A stretch of DNA of 64,000 bases. Origin: Aristaeella lactis. GTDB lineage: Bacteria > Bacillota > Clostridia > Christensenellales > Aristaeellaceae. How positions within the stretch are numbered: position 1 is the stretch's first letter; the number at the start of each line of letters is the position of its first letter. The position numbers and the translations under genes were made by a program. Below are positions 1 to 8,658 of this stretch, in pieces. Location of the stretch: NCBI RefSeq assembly GCF_018118585.1, contig NZ_CP069421.1:2046001-2110000 (forward strand), read 5' to 3'. Under the pieces are notes generated by a model that searched no databases, was not told where the DNA came from, and worked only from the letters and a program-made list of their open reading frames with translations.

Positions 1-2339
1 AGCAGTTCATCCGCGCTGAGTCCGAAGTTCTTCTCACCATATACCAGGTCATAGTACTCATTGGTATACTCGGACTCTTCTTCGTCCTCTTTTTTGTCGT
101 CATTGTTTTTCATCATGTCATGGATGAAGTTGTAGTCCTGCACTTTATACAGGTGCTGGTTCTTCTGGTACCGTTCAATTTCCTCGGGACTCATGACCCA
201 GCTGTACTTTTCTTCATCATCAATTATCTTTTCCAGGTTCTCGATCTCTTCTTCCAGGGATTTCCTGTTATCGTCTTCCGTCTCCTCCTGGAGCTGTTTT
301 TTGTATTCTTCCAGTTCTTCCTTCCAGTTCTTGAGATTTTCCTCATACCAGGGATACCGGAAAGCTTCCGTCTGATCCGCAAAGACCGTGTACCGGCTGT
401 CCGTGTACAGGTTCTTCATGGAATGCGCCAGGAACTCCATGGCCTCCTGGGGATGCTCTGTATAGGGATTGACGTACGCGATGGTGATCGTCACCGGTAC
501 AACCGGATCCTCACCTTCAGCAAAGCTCAGCAGCAGCGGCTTGCAACGGGAGTTGTAGCCGCCCGGCGTGGACTCATAATAGAGCTCCAGCAGGGGCTCC
601 CGATACTCTTCTTCGTCATAATCATAGCTTTCACCCTCATCGTCCTCTATGTGTTCCCTGGCGCCCAGGCCTTCATAGTCCAGGTTGTTCAGGCGGGTGA
701 TCAGGCCATTCAGCAGCGGGGAATTGAAAAGATAGTTTTCGCCTTTGCCGTCCATCCAGACCTGGTACTGGTTCAGAAGATTGTTCAGGATGGCCGCGCG
801 GACATACAGGCGGTCCTCCCAGCTTCCCGCCAGGGACGCTTCCTTCTGGCCCGCCAGCACTTCCGGCAAAGCTTCCACCCAGTCAAAGAACTGCTCCCAG
901 GTCTTCGGAAGGTCTTCTTCCTTCAGGCCCAGCCGTTCCAGCACATCCAGGTTGATACCGAACGATGATCCGTATGCTTCCACCGGAACGCCGATGATCT
1001 TTCCATCCTTTTCCACGGCATCCCGGAGATAGGGATACATCCGGTTTACACATTCAGCGATCTGCTCGTTTCCGCTCAGGTCCAGCATGTATCCGCGGTT
1101 GCGCAGCGCGCTGCAGTCGCTGGCCTCGTATTCCATCGCGTAAATGTCGAAGTACGCGTCACGGTTCATCATCGCCTGCAGAACACCGGGATTTTCCGTG
1201 TATTCCTGGTCCAGGACAACGGAAACGTCACCCCGGGTATTGTTCATATCATAGATTGCTTCACTCAGGGCATTGGAATAATTAAAGTCCTTGATCCGCA
1301 GTGTGACGCTGCCGCGCTGTGCGGGATCGGTATTCTTCAGCAGGACCACATTGTAGGACCACAGCACCATAAAACCGTCCGGCAGGAGTATCGCGCCGGA
1401 ATCCGCGCTCGGGCAGTCGTTCACGGATTCAGCCTGGTCAAAGTCCGGCTGGGCCAGCGGCATCCTCCACAGTTCGCCTTTGTACGCAAAGAACAGCATG
1501 TCGCTTTCGGGATCATAGCAGGGATTCAGGCCGTAAAGATCTTCTCCCGTTTTTTCCCACAGCGGTTCCTCGCTCTTGTCTGCCAGGTCCATGCGGCTCA
1601 TGCTCGCTATGGCCTTTTCACTTTCCCAGTTAATCCGCGTCACCAGGACCGACCCTTCCGGACCCGCGACAATACTTGCAACGCTGTCATCCAGATCCGT
1701 CACATCCGTGGTCCCTTCCTGCAGGTCAACCACGCACAGTTTGGGGCCTTCCTCACCATAGGTCTGGCCGATCAGCTTATCCCCGGACGTAAAAGCCCCG
1801 TTCAGGCCGTCGAAATACTGGTATTCATCATCGCCGTTAAGCATGTCGGTGATGTCCATATCCGGCAGGCCGCTGTCTTCCAGGACAGCCTCTCCGTTTT
1901 CCAGCTTAATATGCTTCACGGAAGCGCCGTCCATTTTCCAGAAGTCTTCCCCGGACACCTGCCTGGAAACCAGCGCGTAGATCTCGCCGTTCCAGCCGAA
2001 CACAGAGCTCACATCCTCATAGTGCCTGATGTCCGAACCGTTCTCATCCTGGGTGATGTTGGGTTCCCGGTTATCCGGCATGGTATAGGTTTCCGGTTCT
2101 CCCTTGGGATCTTTGTACACCAGGAACTTCTTCCCATCCTGTCCCCGGAGCACAACGCAGATCCCGTCTCCGGCCCGCACAACAGTCTGGACGGTTTCGT
2201 CCATACCATATCCGTCCGTGGTGGAATACCGCATCAGGATACGGTCCCCCACTGACGCGAAGGCAGGTACGCATGCCGTCACGCACAGCGCAGCAGCCAG
2301 AAACAGCAGGATTACCTTTTTTCCGTTCAGTCTGATCAT
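1..2339 (-). CDS. Extracellular solute-binding-protein-like lipoprotein or secreted protein, 3' end outside window
   Basis: Read on the minus strand from ATG at 2339 and open to the window edge (about 779 codons visible). The N-terminus MIRLNGKKVILLFLAAALC is a signal peptide with a possible lipobox cysteine in VTACVP. Residues of about 30-330 resemble a repetitive propeller-like sensor region. From about residue 340 the sequence has the feel of an ABC-transporter family 1 solute-binding protein (MNNTRGDVSVVLDQEY, LERLGLKEEDLPKTWEQFF, and a long acidic coiled segment near the edge). The start overlaps the stop of the upstream gene by ATGA, so translation is probably coupled. Ligand unknown. 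It is the third gene of a surface-protein operon beginning at 4750. Confidence 0.6.
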   Translation of the reverse strand, partial: MIRLNGKKVILLFLAAALCVTACVPAFASVGDRILMRYSTTDGYGMDETVQTVVRAGDGICVVLRGQDGKKFLVYKDPKGEPETYTMPDNREPNITQDENGSDIRHYEDVSSVFGWNGEIYALVSRQVSGEDFWKMDGASVKHIKLENGEAVLEDSGLPDMDITDMLNGDDEYQYFDGLNGAFTSGDKLIGQTYGEEGPKLCVVDLQEGTTDVTDLDDSVASIVAGPEGSVLVTRINWESEKAIASMSRMDLADKSEEPLWEKTGEDLYGLNPCYDPESDMLFFAYKGELWRMPLAQPDFDQAESVNDCPSADSGAILLPDGFMVLWSYNVVLLKNTDPAQRGSVTLRIKDFNYSNALSEAIYDMNNTRGDVSVVLDQEYTENPGVLQAMMNRDAYFDIYAMEYEASDCSALRNRGYMLDLSGNEQIAECVNRMYPYLRDAVEKDGKIIGVPVEAYGSSFGINLDVLERLGLKEEDLPKTWEQFFDWVEALPEVLAGQKEASLAGSWEDRLYVRAAILNNLLNQYQVWMDGKGENYLFNSPLLNGLITRLNNLDYEGLGAREHIEDDEGESYDYDEEEYREPLLELYYESTPGGYNSRCKPLLLSFAEGEDPVVPVTITIAYVNPYTEHPQEAMEFLAHSMKNLYTDSRYTVFADQTEAFRYPWYEENLKNWKEELEEYKKQLQEETEDDNRKSLEEEIENLEKIIDDEEKYSWVMSPEEIERYQKNQHLYKVQDYNFIHDMMKNNDDKKEDEEESEYTNEYYDLVYGEKNFGLSADEL

Positions 2340-3436
2340 TCTTCAGGTTCCTCCGTCTTTTCCGTATTGTCCACCGGATAGATCAGCATGGTCATGCCCA
2401 GTCTGATCCGTTCGTCTGCCTCGAAGGAGGCATAAGCTTTATAAAGCTTTTTGTCCGATCCTTCCTTTGGATCTTCATTCATATGGGAGATTCCCGTGAT
2501 AACGCCTGTGTAGTTCTTTTCCGCGGCGTTGTCCCAAAGCAGTTCCATGGAAACAGCCTGCCCTTCCTCCAGGAGGAAAAGATCCGCCTCAGGCACCTCA
2601 AACTCCACCTGGAAGCTCTTGGAGGGAACCACCATCATCAGGGTGTCGCCCTTGGTCACGGTCTCGCCGGCGCCTTTGGGATCGCTGGCGATCACACCCG
2701 TCACAGGGCTCTTCACACTGTTATCCGGCGCGTAATACCCGTCCAGGATACCGTCCACCGTTTCAAACAACAGCTCGCCGCGTTCCACAAAATCACCGTT
2801 CTTCACGTGCAGCTTCAATACGCTGCCGGTACCTTCCACCGGCACGGCATCGGACCGTTTCACCGTTCCCTTGCCGATGCGGCTTTCCTTGGACAGGTTC
2901 TCATCGCGGTAGACATAGACCTTTTCTTCCAGGTAGAATTCTCCGCCGGTCACTTCAATGTTGTATCCGGTCTCCGTCATCCCGGAGATGATGCCCGTCC
3001 CCTTGTGGGTGCCGTCGGCAACACAGATCAGGTAAACCCGCTCACCCCGATGGATAAAGTAATTCTCGCTCTTGTTGAAAGCCTTCTCGCTGTTCGCTTC
3101 CACCTTATACTTGCGGGTGGGTTCAATATACAGCGAAGCGCCGTAGCGGGTCTTCGCCCCCTCGGTGCTGTCACCCTCTGCCACATAAAGGCCGGTCACG
3201 GTACCTTCCACCGGCGCGTAGTTCATGGTTGTCTGGATCGTTACCAGGGCGTCGCCTTCCCGGACCGGATCGCCCTTGCGCAGCGTCATTGATCCAATGC
3301 GGCCGCCAAAGGGCGCGGCAATCGGAACCGAGTCTCCCGCGACAACCTTTCCCTCGTAGGAAAGTCCTGTTTCAGCCAGGGCTGTGCTGCCCAGAACCAG
3401 GGCCAGGGCTATCAGCAGTGCAAATACCTTTTTCAT
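2336..3436 (-). CDS. Secreted HlyD/RND-adaptor-like protein
   Basis: 366 aa with a clear signal peptide (MKKVFALLIALALVLGSTALA). Two lipoyl/biotinyl-like hammerhead segments are visible: APFGGRIGSMTLRKGDPVREGD near residues 40-60 and SPVTGVIASDPKGAGETVTKGD near residue 245. A C-terminal beta segment (VEFEVPEADLFLLEEGQAVSM) follows, the arrangement of HlyD/periplasmic adaptor proteins. Such proteins normally link an ABC exporter to the envelope, but no exporter is visible here; a partner may lie left of the window. RBS AAAGGAG precedes the ATG, 15 bp after the stop of the LRR gene. The stop overlaps the next start by 4 bp. Confidence 0.7.
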   Translation of the reverse strand: MKKVFALLIALALVLGSTALAETGLSYEGKVVAGDSVPIAAPFGGRIGSMTLRKGDPVREGDALVTIQTTMNYAPVEGTVTGLYVAEGDSTEGAKTRYGASLYIEPTRKYKVEANSEKAFNKSENYFIHRGERVYLICVADGTHKGTGIISGMTETGYNIEVTGGEFYLEEKVYVYRDENLSKESRIGKGTVKRSDAVPVEGTGSVLKLHVKNGDFVERGELLFETVDGILDGYYAPDNSVKSPVTGVIASDPKGAGETVTKGDTLMMVVPSKSFQVEFEVPEADLFLLEEGQAVSMELLWDNAAEKNYTGVITGISHMNEDPKEGSDKKLYKAYASFEADERIRLGMTMLIYPVDNTEKTEEPEE

Positions 3437-3451
3437 CCGGTTCCTCTCCTT

Positions 3452-4750
3452 TCACTCACCAGAAAACAATTTATCGTACGGCAGGTTCAGCGCTTCCGCG
3501 GACCCGCTGTAAACCCCGGTCAGGTAAATCCCCGCGTGTTCATCCGTAGTCAGTTCATAGGTTTCCTCCCCGACCTTCACCTGCCAGGAAGCAGGTGCAC
3601 CGGGAGTGATCGCTATGCCGTATTCAAAGCGCCGGTTTGCTGTGCCCCGGCTTTTCATTTCATCGTAATTCCATCCGGCCAGGAAGCCTTCGGTTTCCAT
3701 CACGGCGATCTGGTCGCCGTCCCGGAGGACCAGGTGCAGGATGCCGCTCTTGTGCATCTTGCGCAGCACCTCCCCGTTCAGGTTCCAGGTGCTCCCGCTT
3801 CCCGCGCCGTCTCCCGCGGCGGTCAGCACCAGGGTATCGATGGATTCCTGGTTTTCCGGCTGCTGCCAGTTGATCCCGGCCGCGGTAAAGCCGTTTTCCC
3901 CGTCCCCTTCCCGGCTCATGGAAAGCGCCAGGGCCTCGCCGTCCAGCGTCAGCTGGCTCATCACCTTGTCCGGTTCATCCTTCAGCTGTTTCAGGCCCAC
4001 CAGGTCGTAATCCGGTCCCACGGTTTTGCTGCCGCGGCTGTGGGGGATCCTGATCCCACCGCCTCCGCCGCCTCCGCCATGATAGGATGGCTGGCTCGGC
4101 TGTTCCGGTTCCTGGGGCGCTTCCGGCGTGGATGCCGGCGGTTCATGGTCCGGTTCCTTCGGTTCCGGTGTGGGTTCCGGCGTCGGTGTGGGTTCCGGCG
4201 TTGGTGTCGGTGTGGTCTCGTCCGTCTGGGCGGGCGTCGGGGTCGGTGTCGTATCGTCCGCCGGCGTTGGTGTCGGCGTCGGCGTCGGCTCATCCGGCTG
4301 TTTTCCCGCTCCTTCAAACGCGTTGTCCGCAACGCGCACGCCATCCGGCACAAAAGTCGTATCCAGCTGCCTGCAGTTCAGGAATGCGTGATTCCCGATC
4401 TCCTGCAGGTGCGTCTGGCTGCCCAGGCGTACCTTCTCCAGCTTTGTACATTCCGCGAAGGCGCCGTTGCTGATCTTCTCCACCGAATCCGGCAGGGTGA
4501 CGCTCTTCATGGTTTTCAGCCCCTTGAAGGCATTCGGGCCGATCACGCGGATCCCGTCCGGAACGGTTATGTTCTCGTCCGTAACCCTGCAGGCAACCAG
4601 GACGTCCCCCTCGATTTCCCATGCCGGCGGATCCGTCGGTTTATCAATATCTGTTGGTGTTGCCGGGTCTTCCGCCAGTGCGGCGCCGGCGGCCAGGAGG
4701 ACCAGAGCAATGCAGACTGCGATAATCAGCCTGCCAATCTTCTTGCCCAT
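3452..4750 (-). CDS. BspA-like leucine-rich-repeat surface protein with Pro/Thr linker
   Basis: 432 aa. Signal peptide (residues 1-27), then two to three BspA/LRR_5 repeats (VIGPNAFKGLKTMKSVTLPD, ISNGAFAECTKLEKV, IGNHAFLNCRQLD) at about 65-140. Next is a low-complexity linker of PTPTP and EPTPEP units at about 155-220, a Gly-rich hinge with eight glycines, and a C-terminal globular domain of unknown function. LRR_5 domains are usually exposed on the cell surface. RBS AAGGAGGAG lies 8 bp before the ATG. An ECF-like CGTCTAA element lies upstream at 4794-4800. First gene of an operon with the two genes to its left. Confidence 0.75.
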   Translation of the reverse strand: MGKKIGRLIIAVCIALVLLAAGAALAEDPATPTDIDKPTDPPAWEIEGDVLVACRVTDENITVPDGIRVIGPNAFKGLKTMKSVTLPDSVEKISNGAFAECTKLEKVRLGSQTHLQEIGNHAFLNCRQLDTTFVPDGVRVADNAFEGAGKQPDEPTPTPTPTPADDTTPTPTPAQTDETTPTPTPEPTPTPEPTPEPKEPDHEPPASTPEAPQEPEQPSQPSYHGGGGGGGGIRIPHSRGSKTVGPDYDLVGLKQLKDEPDKVMSQLTLDGEALALSMSREGDGENGFTAAGINWQQPENQESIDTLVLTAAGDGAGSGSTWNLNGEVLRKMHKSGILHLVLRDGDQIAVMETEGFLAGWNYDEMKSRGTANRRFEYGIAITPGAPASWQVKVGEETYELTTDEHAGIYLTGVYSGSAEALNLPYDKLFSGE

Positions 4751-4793
4751 GCTTCTGTCCTCTCCTCCTTCCTGAAATAAGCCACTCTTTTAA

Positions 4794-4800
4794 TTAGACG
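4794..4800 (-). promoter_or_regulatory. Possible ECF-type -10 element (CGTCTAA)
   Basis: The minus strand reads CGTCTAATTAAA about 45 bp before the LRR gene start. It matches the -10 of the TGAAAC-N17-CGTCTAA promoters found elsewhere here, but the expected -35 position reads AGAGAA, a poor match. Confidence 0.3.
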
Positions 4801-5012
4801 AACAAGGGACCTATTTTTTCTCTGTTTTTTTGTTAATTTTTTATTAAAAACATTTTTAATACAGATCTATTTTATCAAGACTGTCAATCGGGGACAACCG
4901 CCGTCCCGGGCGGATCATTACAGTATGTTGCAAAGTTGTTCGAACCTTTTGCATCGTACCATTTTTCAGGGGCTGCTGTCAAATAACCTTCCCTGTTGGA
5001 TCCTGTCCAGCA

Positions 5013-5046
5013 GAAAAGGGAGTGCGCGCCGGCGCACTCCCTTTTC
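5013..5046 (-). terminator. Rho-independent terminator
   Basis: A near-perfect 14-bp stem (AAAAGGGAGTGCGC paired with GCGCACTCCCTTTT) lies 29 bp downstream of the gene ending at 5075. Its A/T-rich flanks could work in both directions. Confidence 0.75.
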
Positions 5047-5074
5047 TGTTGCCGGAACTTTGTTCTTTCCGGTC

Positions 5075-6163
5075 TTACCAGTTTATATTCTTCTTCCCGT
5101 CCGGAATACTGTAGACCTCCGAAAATGGGATAATCTTTGTTCCGGGATTGTGAATCTCCGGTCCTTCCGCCAGGGTGATCTCCTGGCTGCCCTCGATCTG
5201 CCAGCAGGGGAAGACCTTCGCGTCCAGCGTGGCGGAATCGTCACGGGGCATTTCATAATCATAGGCGATGTTGATCCGGTTGATCTCAAAGGATTCGCTG
5301 TACAGTTCGCTTTCAGAGCTCTTCTGTTCGTGCGTCGCCGTAAAGAGGCGGACTGCGTCCTGCCACGTGGCGGCGGCTGTCAGCTCATAATCATCGTTCA
5401 CATGGTCAATAATCCTGTTCAGTTCCAGCAGTGCTGTCCCATCCCCTGTCAGCACGATCCTGACCTGCGGAACGCCCGCGGAACGGATCCCGCTCAGCTC
5501 TTGCCGGAAAGTCAGGTACCACGCGCCGATTTCATCCGGGAAGGAATCAAAGCAGTACAGCTTCTGCGCGCCGCTGTAAAACCGTTTCATGTCATCGGTC
5601 AGCGCGCGGATCCGGGAAGAAGGAAGCGCTACAGCCCGGTCCATAACCAGGTTTCCGATATGAAGCCTGTCAAACAGGGAATTGCTTCTCTCCAGCGCGT
5701 CCTGCAGGGGATAAGGCGCGGTTTCCCGTTCCTCCGCGCTGATCCCGGCATTGTCCAGGTAAGTCAGCAGCTGACTGTAACGTTCATAATCCCTGCTGCC
5801 GTAAATCAGTTCCGTGTTTCCCGGGATGGTGAGCTCACTGTCATCCTCATACCTGTAGTGATACCAGTCATCCCCGGAGCCGGATTCCGACTGGATATAA
5901 TCCGATTCTGTCACTTTGCCCGGGTTGAACATCTCGGGCGTATAGGCCCTTGTGTTCCGGAAGGTTACGGTATAAAAGCTCAGTTCCTCAAAACGGTCAT
6001 CAATCTCCAGGTGGTCCGCGGCGGTGATATGCTCCGGGAGCGGAGTGGGCAGAACCTCATCCGCACGGGCAAAGCCCGAAGCGGACAGCACAAAAACGGC
6101 CAGCGCGCAGGCAGGCAGCCTCCTGAACAGGATCTTCCAGGAATCCGCTTTCCTCTGACGCAT
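5075..6163 (-). CDS. Secreted protein of unknown function
   Basis: 362 aa from the second in-frame ATG, chosen because AAAGGAG lies 7 bp before it (an ATG 6 bp earlier is too close). The N-terminus has basic residues and then a hydrophobic stretch ending ASGFARA, a signal peptide. No family is recognised. The mature part is acidic and rich in aromatics, like the other exported orphans in this window. It is monocistronic, with its own sigma-A promoter, an 11-bp inverted repeat over that promoter and a terminator. This suggests control by a dedicated repressor. Confidence 0.6.
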   Translation of the reverse strand: MRQRKADSWKILFRRLPACALAVFVLSASGFARADEVLPTPLPEHITAADHLEIDDRFEELSFYTVTFRNTRAYTPEMFNPGKVTESDYIQSESGSGDDWYHYRYEDDSELTIPGNTELIYGSRDYERYSQLLTYLDNAGISAEERETAPYPLQDALERSNSLFDRLHIGNLVMDRAVALPSSRIRALTDDMKRFYSGAQKLYCFDSFPDEIGAWYLTFRQELSGIRSAGVPQVRIVLTGDGTALLELNRIIDHVNDDYELTAAATWQDAVRLFTATHEQKSSESELYSESFEINRINIAYDYEMPRDDSATLDAKVFPCWQIEGSQEITLAEGPEIHNPGTKIIPFSEVYSIPDGKKNINW

Positions 6164-6192
6164 AGCCATTCTCCTTTCGAGGCTGTATGGCA

Positions 6193-6229
6193 GTTACAAT
6201 ACAAGCTGTACGTACATATGTATTGTAAC
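6193..6229. promoter_or_regulatory. Operator-like inverted repeat overlapping the promoter
   Basis: GTTACAATACA (6193-6203) and TGTATTGTAAC (6219-6229) form perfect 11-bp arms around a 15-bp spacer that contains GTACGTAC. The promoter-proximal arm contains the -10 hexamer of the gene starting at 6163. A dimeric repressor bound here would occlude RNA polymerase. Confidence 0.65.
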
Positions 6230-6250
6230 CATGTTTTGGAAAGCCGTCAA
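6222..6250 (-). promoter_or_regulatory. Sigma-A promoter of the secreted orphan gene
   Basis: On the minus strand: -35 TTGACG (6250-6245), exact 17-bp spacer, -10 TACAAT (6227-6222). The predicted start is near 6215, about 50 bp before the ATG. Confidence 0.7.
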
Positions 6251-6449
6251 GGGTTTTGAACCCTCTGGTTGTTTGTATCCAGTACTTTATTTTCAAGCCT
6301 CCCATCCTTTCTATCCGCTCCTTTGCGGATCGGTTACCTGGAATCTCATACGTAATCGTTTACGGGTTACATTTGCTGTTTCTTGTTGCGTTTTTATTCT
6401 TTATGTAACCATTTCCCGTCATTCTCCCGGAATTCCGCAGGTAAAAAAA

Positions 6450-6472
6450 GAACGCGCAGAATCTGCGCGTTC
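6450..6472 (-). terminator. Rho-independent terminator of the trpB-like gene
   Basis: GAACGCGCAGA / TCTGCGCGTTC stem followed on the minus strand by seven T residues, 20 bp after the stop. Between here and 6250 no gene is seen. Confidence 0.9.
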
Positions 6473-6491
6473 CCTGTATCAGTCGTCTTTA

Positions 6492-7862
6492 TCAGATTTT
6501 CGGCAGCCGGGCACGGAAGGCTTTCAGCTCATCATCCGTGGGAATATAGTCATCCATCTGGCCGTTATGGAACTTCTCGTAAGCCACCAGGTCAAAGTAG
6601 CCGGTGCCGGTCAGGCCGAAGAGGATGGTCTTCTCCTCACCGGTTTCCTTGCACTTCAGTGCCTCATCGATGGCAGCGCAGATAGCGTGGCTGCTTTCCG
6701 GCGCGGGCAGGATGCCTTCGGTGCGGGCGAAGGTTTCAGCCGCTTCGAACACCTTGGTCTGGGGCACGGAAACCGCCCGCATCAACTTGTCATCATACAG
6801 CTGGGACAGGATCGGGCTCATGCCGTGATAGCGCAGGCCGCCGGCATGGTTCGGGGCGGGGATGAAGTCGGAACCCAGGGTGTACATCTTTGCCAGCGGG
6901 CACACCATGCCCGTGTCGCAGAAGTCATAGGCGTATACGCCGCGGGTCAGGCTCGGGCAGGAGGCAGGCTCCACGGCGATGAAGTCGTAGTCCGCTTCGC
7001 CGCGCAGCTTCTCACCCATGAAGGGAGCGATCAGGCCGCCCAGGTTGCTTCCGCCGCCGGCACAGCCGATGATCGTATCCGGCTTGATGCCGTACTTATC
7101 CATCGCGATCTTGGTTTCCATACCGATCACGGACTGGTGCAGCAGAACCTGGTTCAGCACGCTGCCCAGCACGTAGCGGTAACCGGGATTGCCGACGGCC
7201 ACTTCCACCGCTTCGGAGATGGCGCAGCCCAGGGAGCCCGTGGTGCCGGGATGCTCCGCCAGGATCTTCTGTCCCACCTGGGTGGTCATGGACGGGGAAG
7301 GCGTCACGGAAGCGCCGTACACCCGCATCACTTCGCGGCGGAAGGGCTTCTGTTCATAGGAAACCTTCACCATGTAGACCTTGCAGTCCAGCTCGAAATA
7401 CGCGCAGGCCATGGACAGGGCCGTGCCCCACTGGCCGGCGCCGGTCTCGGTGGTCACGCCCTTCAGGCCCTGCTTCTTGGCGTAATAAGCCTGGGCAATG
7501 GCGGAATTCAGCTTGTGGCTGCCGCTGGTGTTGTTGCCTTCGAATTTGTAGTAGATCTTCGCGGGAGTGCCCAGTTTCTTCTCCAGGCAGTAGGCCCGGA
7601 CCAGGGGAGACGGACGGTACATCTTGTAGAAGTCCAGGATCTCCTTCGGAACGGGATACTCGCGGGTGTCGTTGTCCAGTTCCTGCTGCACCAGTTCGTC
7701 GCAGAACACGCCGGAAAGCTCCGCCGCGGTCATGGGCTGATGGGTGCCGGGGTTCAGCAGGGGAGCGGGCTTGTTTTTCATGTCTGCCCGCAGGTTGTAC
7801 CAGTAGGTGGGCATTTCATTTTCAGTCAGGTAGATTTTGTAAGGGATCTCATTGTTTGCCAT
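6492..7862 (-). CDS. trpB: Tryptophan synthase beta chain-like PLP enzyme (TrpB2 type)
   Basis: 456 aa, longer than classical TrpB (about 400) and matching the TrpB2 subgroup. The PLP lysine motif GSHKLNSA is at about 113-120, TETGAGQWG follows, and the phosphate-binding loop GCAGGGSNLGG is near residue 264. TrpB condenses indole with serine to make tryptophan. No trpA or other trp gene is adjacent, so it probably salvages free indole or partners with a distant TrpA. A tryptophan-specifier T-box precedes it and a terminator follows, so it is a single-gene transcription unit induced by uncharged tRNA-Trp. The family call is sound; TrpB1 versus TrpB2 is judged from length and sequence feel. Confidence 0.9.
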   Translation of the reverse strand: MANNEIPYKIYLTENEMPTYWYNLRADMKNKPAPLLNPGTHQPMTAAELSGVFCDELVQQELDNDTREYPVPKEILDFYKMYRPSPLVRAYCLEKKLGTPAKIYYKFEGNNTSGSHKLNSAIAQAYYAKKQGLKGVTTETGAGQWGTALSMACAYFELDCKVYMVKVSYEQKPFRREVMRVYGASVTPSPSMTTQVGQKILAEHPGTTGSLGCAISEAVEVAVGNPGYRYVLGSVLNQVLLHQSVIGMETKIAMDKYGIKPDTIIGCAGGGSNLGGLIAPFMGEKLRGEADYDFIAVEPASCPSLTRGVYAYDFCDTGMVCPLAKMYTLGSDFIPAPNHAGGLRYHGMSPILSQLYDDKLMRAVSVPQTKVFEAAETFARTEGILPAPESSHAICAAIDEALKCKETGEEKTILFGLTGTGYFDLVAYEKFHNGQMDDYIPTDDELKAFRARLPKI

Positions 7863-7949
7863 GGTGCAGTCTCCTTTCTTTCAGGGCCTTGGCCCGGTTC
7901 CCGCTTCTCCCGTCAGTCCGGATGAAGCGGAGGATCGTTGCGGGACGGT

Positions 7950-8225
7950 AAAAAGAAAACCCGTCCCAGTGTTTTCTGCTGGGACAGGTCTGAATCATCA
8001 TTCCTGCGGTGCCACCCGGCTTGGCGCTTTCGCGCCCTCCTCGCTGCGTACATTCATACGCGGACCTTTGATCACGGAGGGTCATCTCCGTCTCACATAC
8101 TCGGTAACCCTTTCTGTTCGCCCTCGGAAGTCCATTCCTTTCCGCTTCCCTGCCGCTTTTCCACCCCCGGCGGCTCTCTGTAAGGTAAGATGTATGGAAA
8201 GTACTTACTCTTCTTCAACGGTTTA
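7950..8225 (-). ncRNA. T-box riboswitch, tRNA-Trp specific
   Basis: On the minus strand the leader has the AGAGAG and GGTG features of stem I. GGAA-UGG-ACUUCC places specifier codon UGG (8134-8132) before a purine. The T-box core GGGTGGCACCGC is at about 8018-8007. The terminator GTCCCAGC/GCTGGGAC-type stem (7985-7963) is followed by a T-run. The UGG specifier fits the trpB-like gene 88 bp downstream. Confidence 0.9.
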
Positions 8226-8229
8226 GCAA

Positions 8230-8259
8230 AGCATACCACAGGACTTTCCCGCGGCGCAA
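8230..8259 (-). promoter_or_regulatory. Probable sigma-A promoter of the T-box leader
   Basis: -35 TTGCGC (8259-8254), 18-bp spacer, -10 TATGCT (8235-8230), placed immediately upstream of the T-box stem I. Confidence 0.5.
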
Positions 8260-8290
8260 GGGGCGTGTTTGTTCTTCCTGTGTACTCATG

Positions 8291-8326
8291 TTAATTCAGA
8301 ATTAAGAATTCAGAATTCAGAATTAT
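8291..8326. repeat. Heptameric repeat array, AATTCAG type
   Basis: About five imperfect 7-bp units (TTAATTC AGAATTA AGAATTC AGAATTC phase). The inverted form recurs at 8476-8503, so the two arrays flank a ~150-bp segment in which no gene is seen. Confidence 0.85.
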
Positions 8327-8475
8327 ATTTTGTTTTCCGCTCTTCTACAGATCAGACAGTCTCTGTTTCACCCTGCACCCATTTGACCCTTTCTATTATG
8401 TAATTATGTATTATTCAAAGCTTTTTTTGTATCGCTCCGGATCTGTCCGGATAAGAACTCAACCTTCTCCCCGTG

Positions 8476-8503
8476 ATTAATTCTGAATTCTGAATTCTGA
8501 ATT
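8476..8503. repeat. Heptameric repeat array, GAATTCT type (inverted partner)
   Basis: Three to four units of TGAATTC, the reverse complement of the array at 8291. It ends just before the -35 of the metalloprotease/HTH gene. Confidence 0.85.
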
Positions 8504-8509
8504 TGCTTG

Positions 8510-8544
8510 TTGCTTTTTTCTGAAAAGCACAATATAATTGTGCT
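8510..8544 (+). promoter_or_regulatory. Sigma-A promoter with overlapping operator
   Basis: -35 TTGCTT (8510-8515), 17-bp spacer, -10 TATAAT (8533-8538). The perfect inverted repeat AGCACAAT-ATA-ATTGTGCT (8526-8544) covers the -10, and a third half-site ATTGTGCT is at 8577-8584. Autoregulation by the HTH protein encoded downstream is plausible. Confidence 0.7.
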
Positions 8545-8658
8545 GAAAATGAATATTCTTTCTTTTTCACATTTTTATTGTGCTTCTTGCGGGTGACGCG
8601 CGCTCTGCGGGCGTGGTCCCCCGCCTTTATTCCCGGAAACAGGAGAGAGGAGATCATT

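Larger units (their letters stand above)
4751..5074. other. Intergenic AT-rich region between surface operon and orphan secreted gene
   Basis: No gene is supported. On the minus strand it holds the leader of the LRR gene, with a CGTCTAA element at 4794-4800 resembling the -10 of the ECF promoters elsewhere in the window but without a convincing -35. A strongly AT-rich stretch follows at 4811-4872. The terminator of the neighbouring gene is at 5013-5046. Confidence 0.6.

Noticed and set aside
8291-8503. Inverted heptamer arrays as ends of a MITE or insertion sequence
   Set aside because: No transposase, no target-site duplication seen, and the ends are tandem repeats rather than a single terminal inverted repeat.
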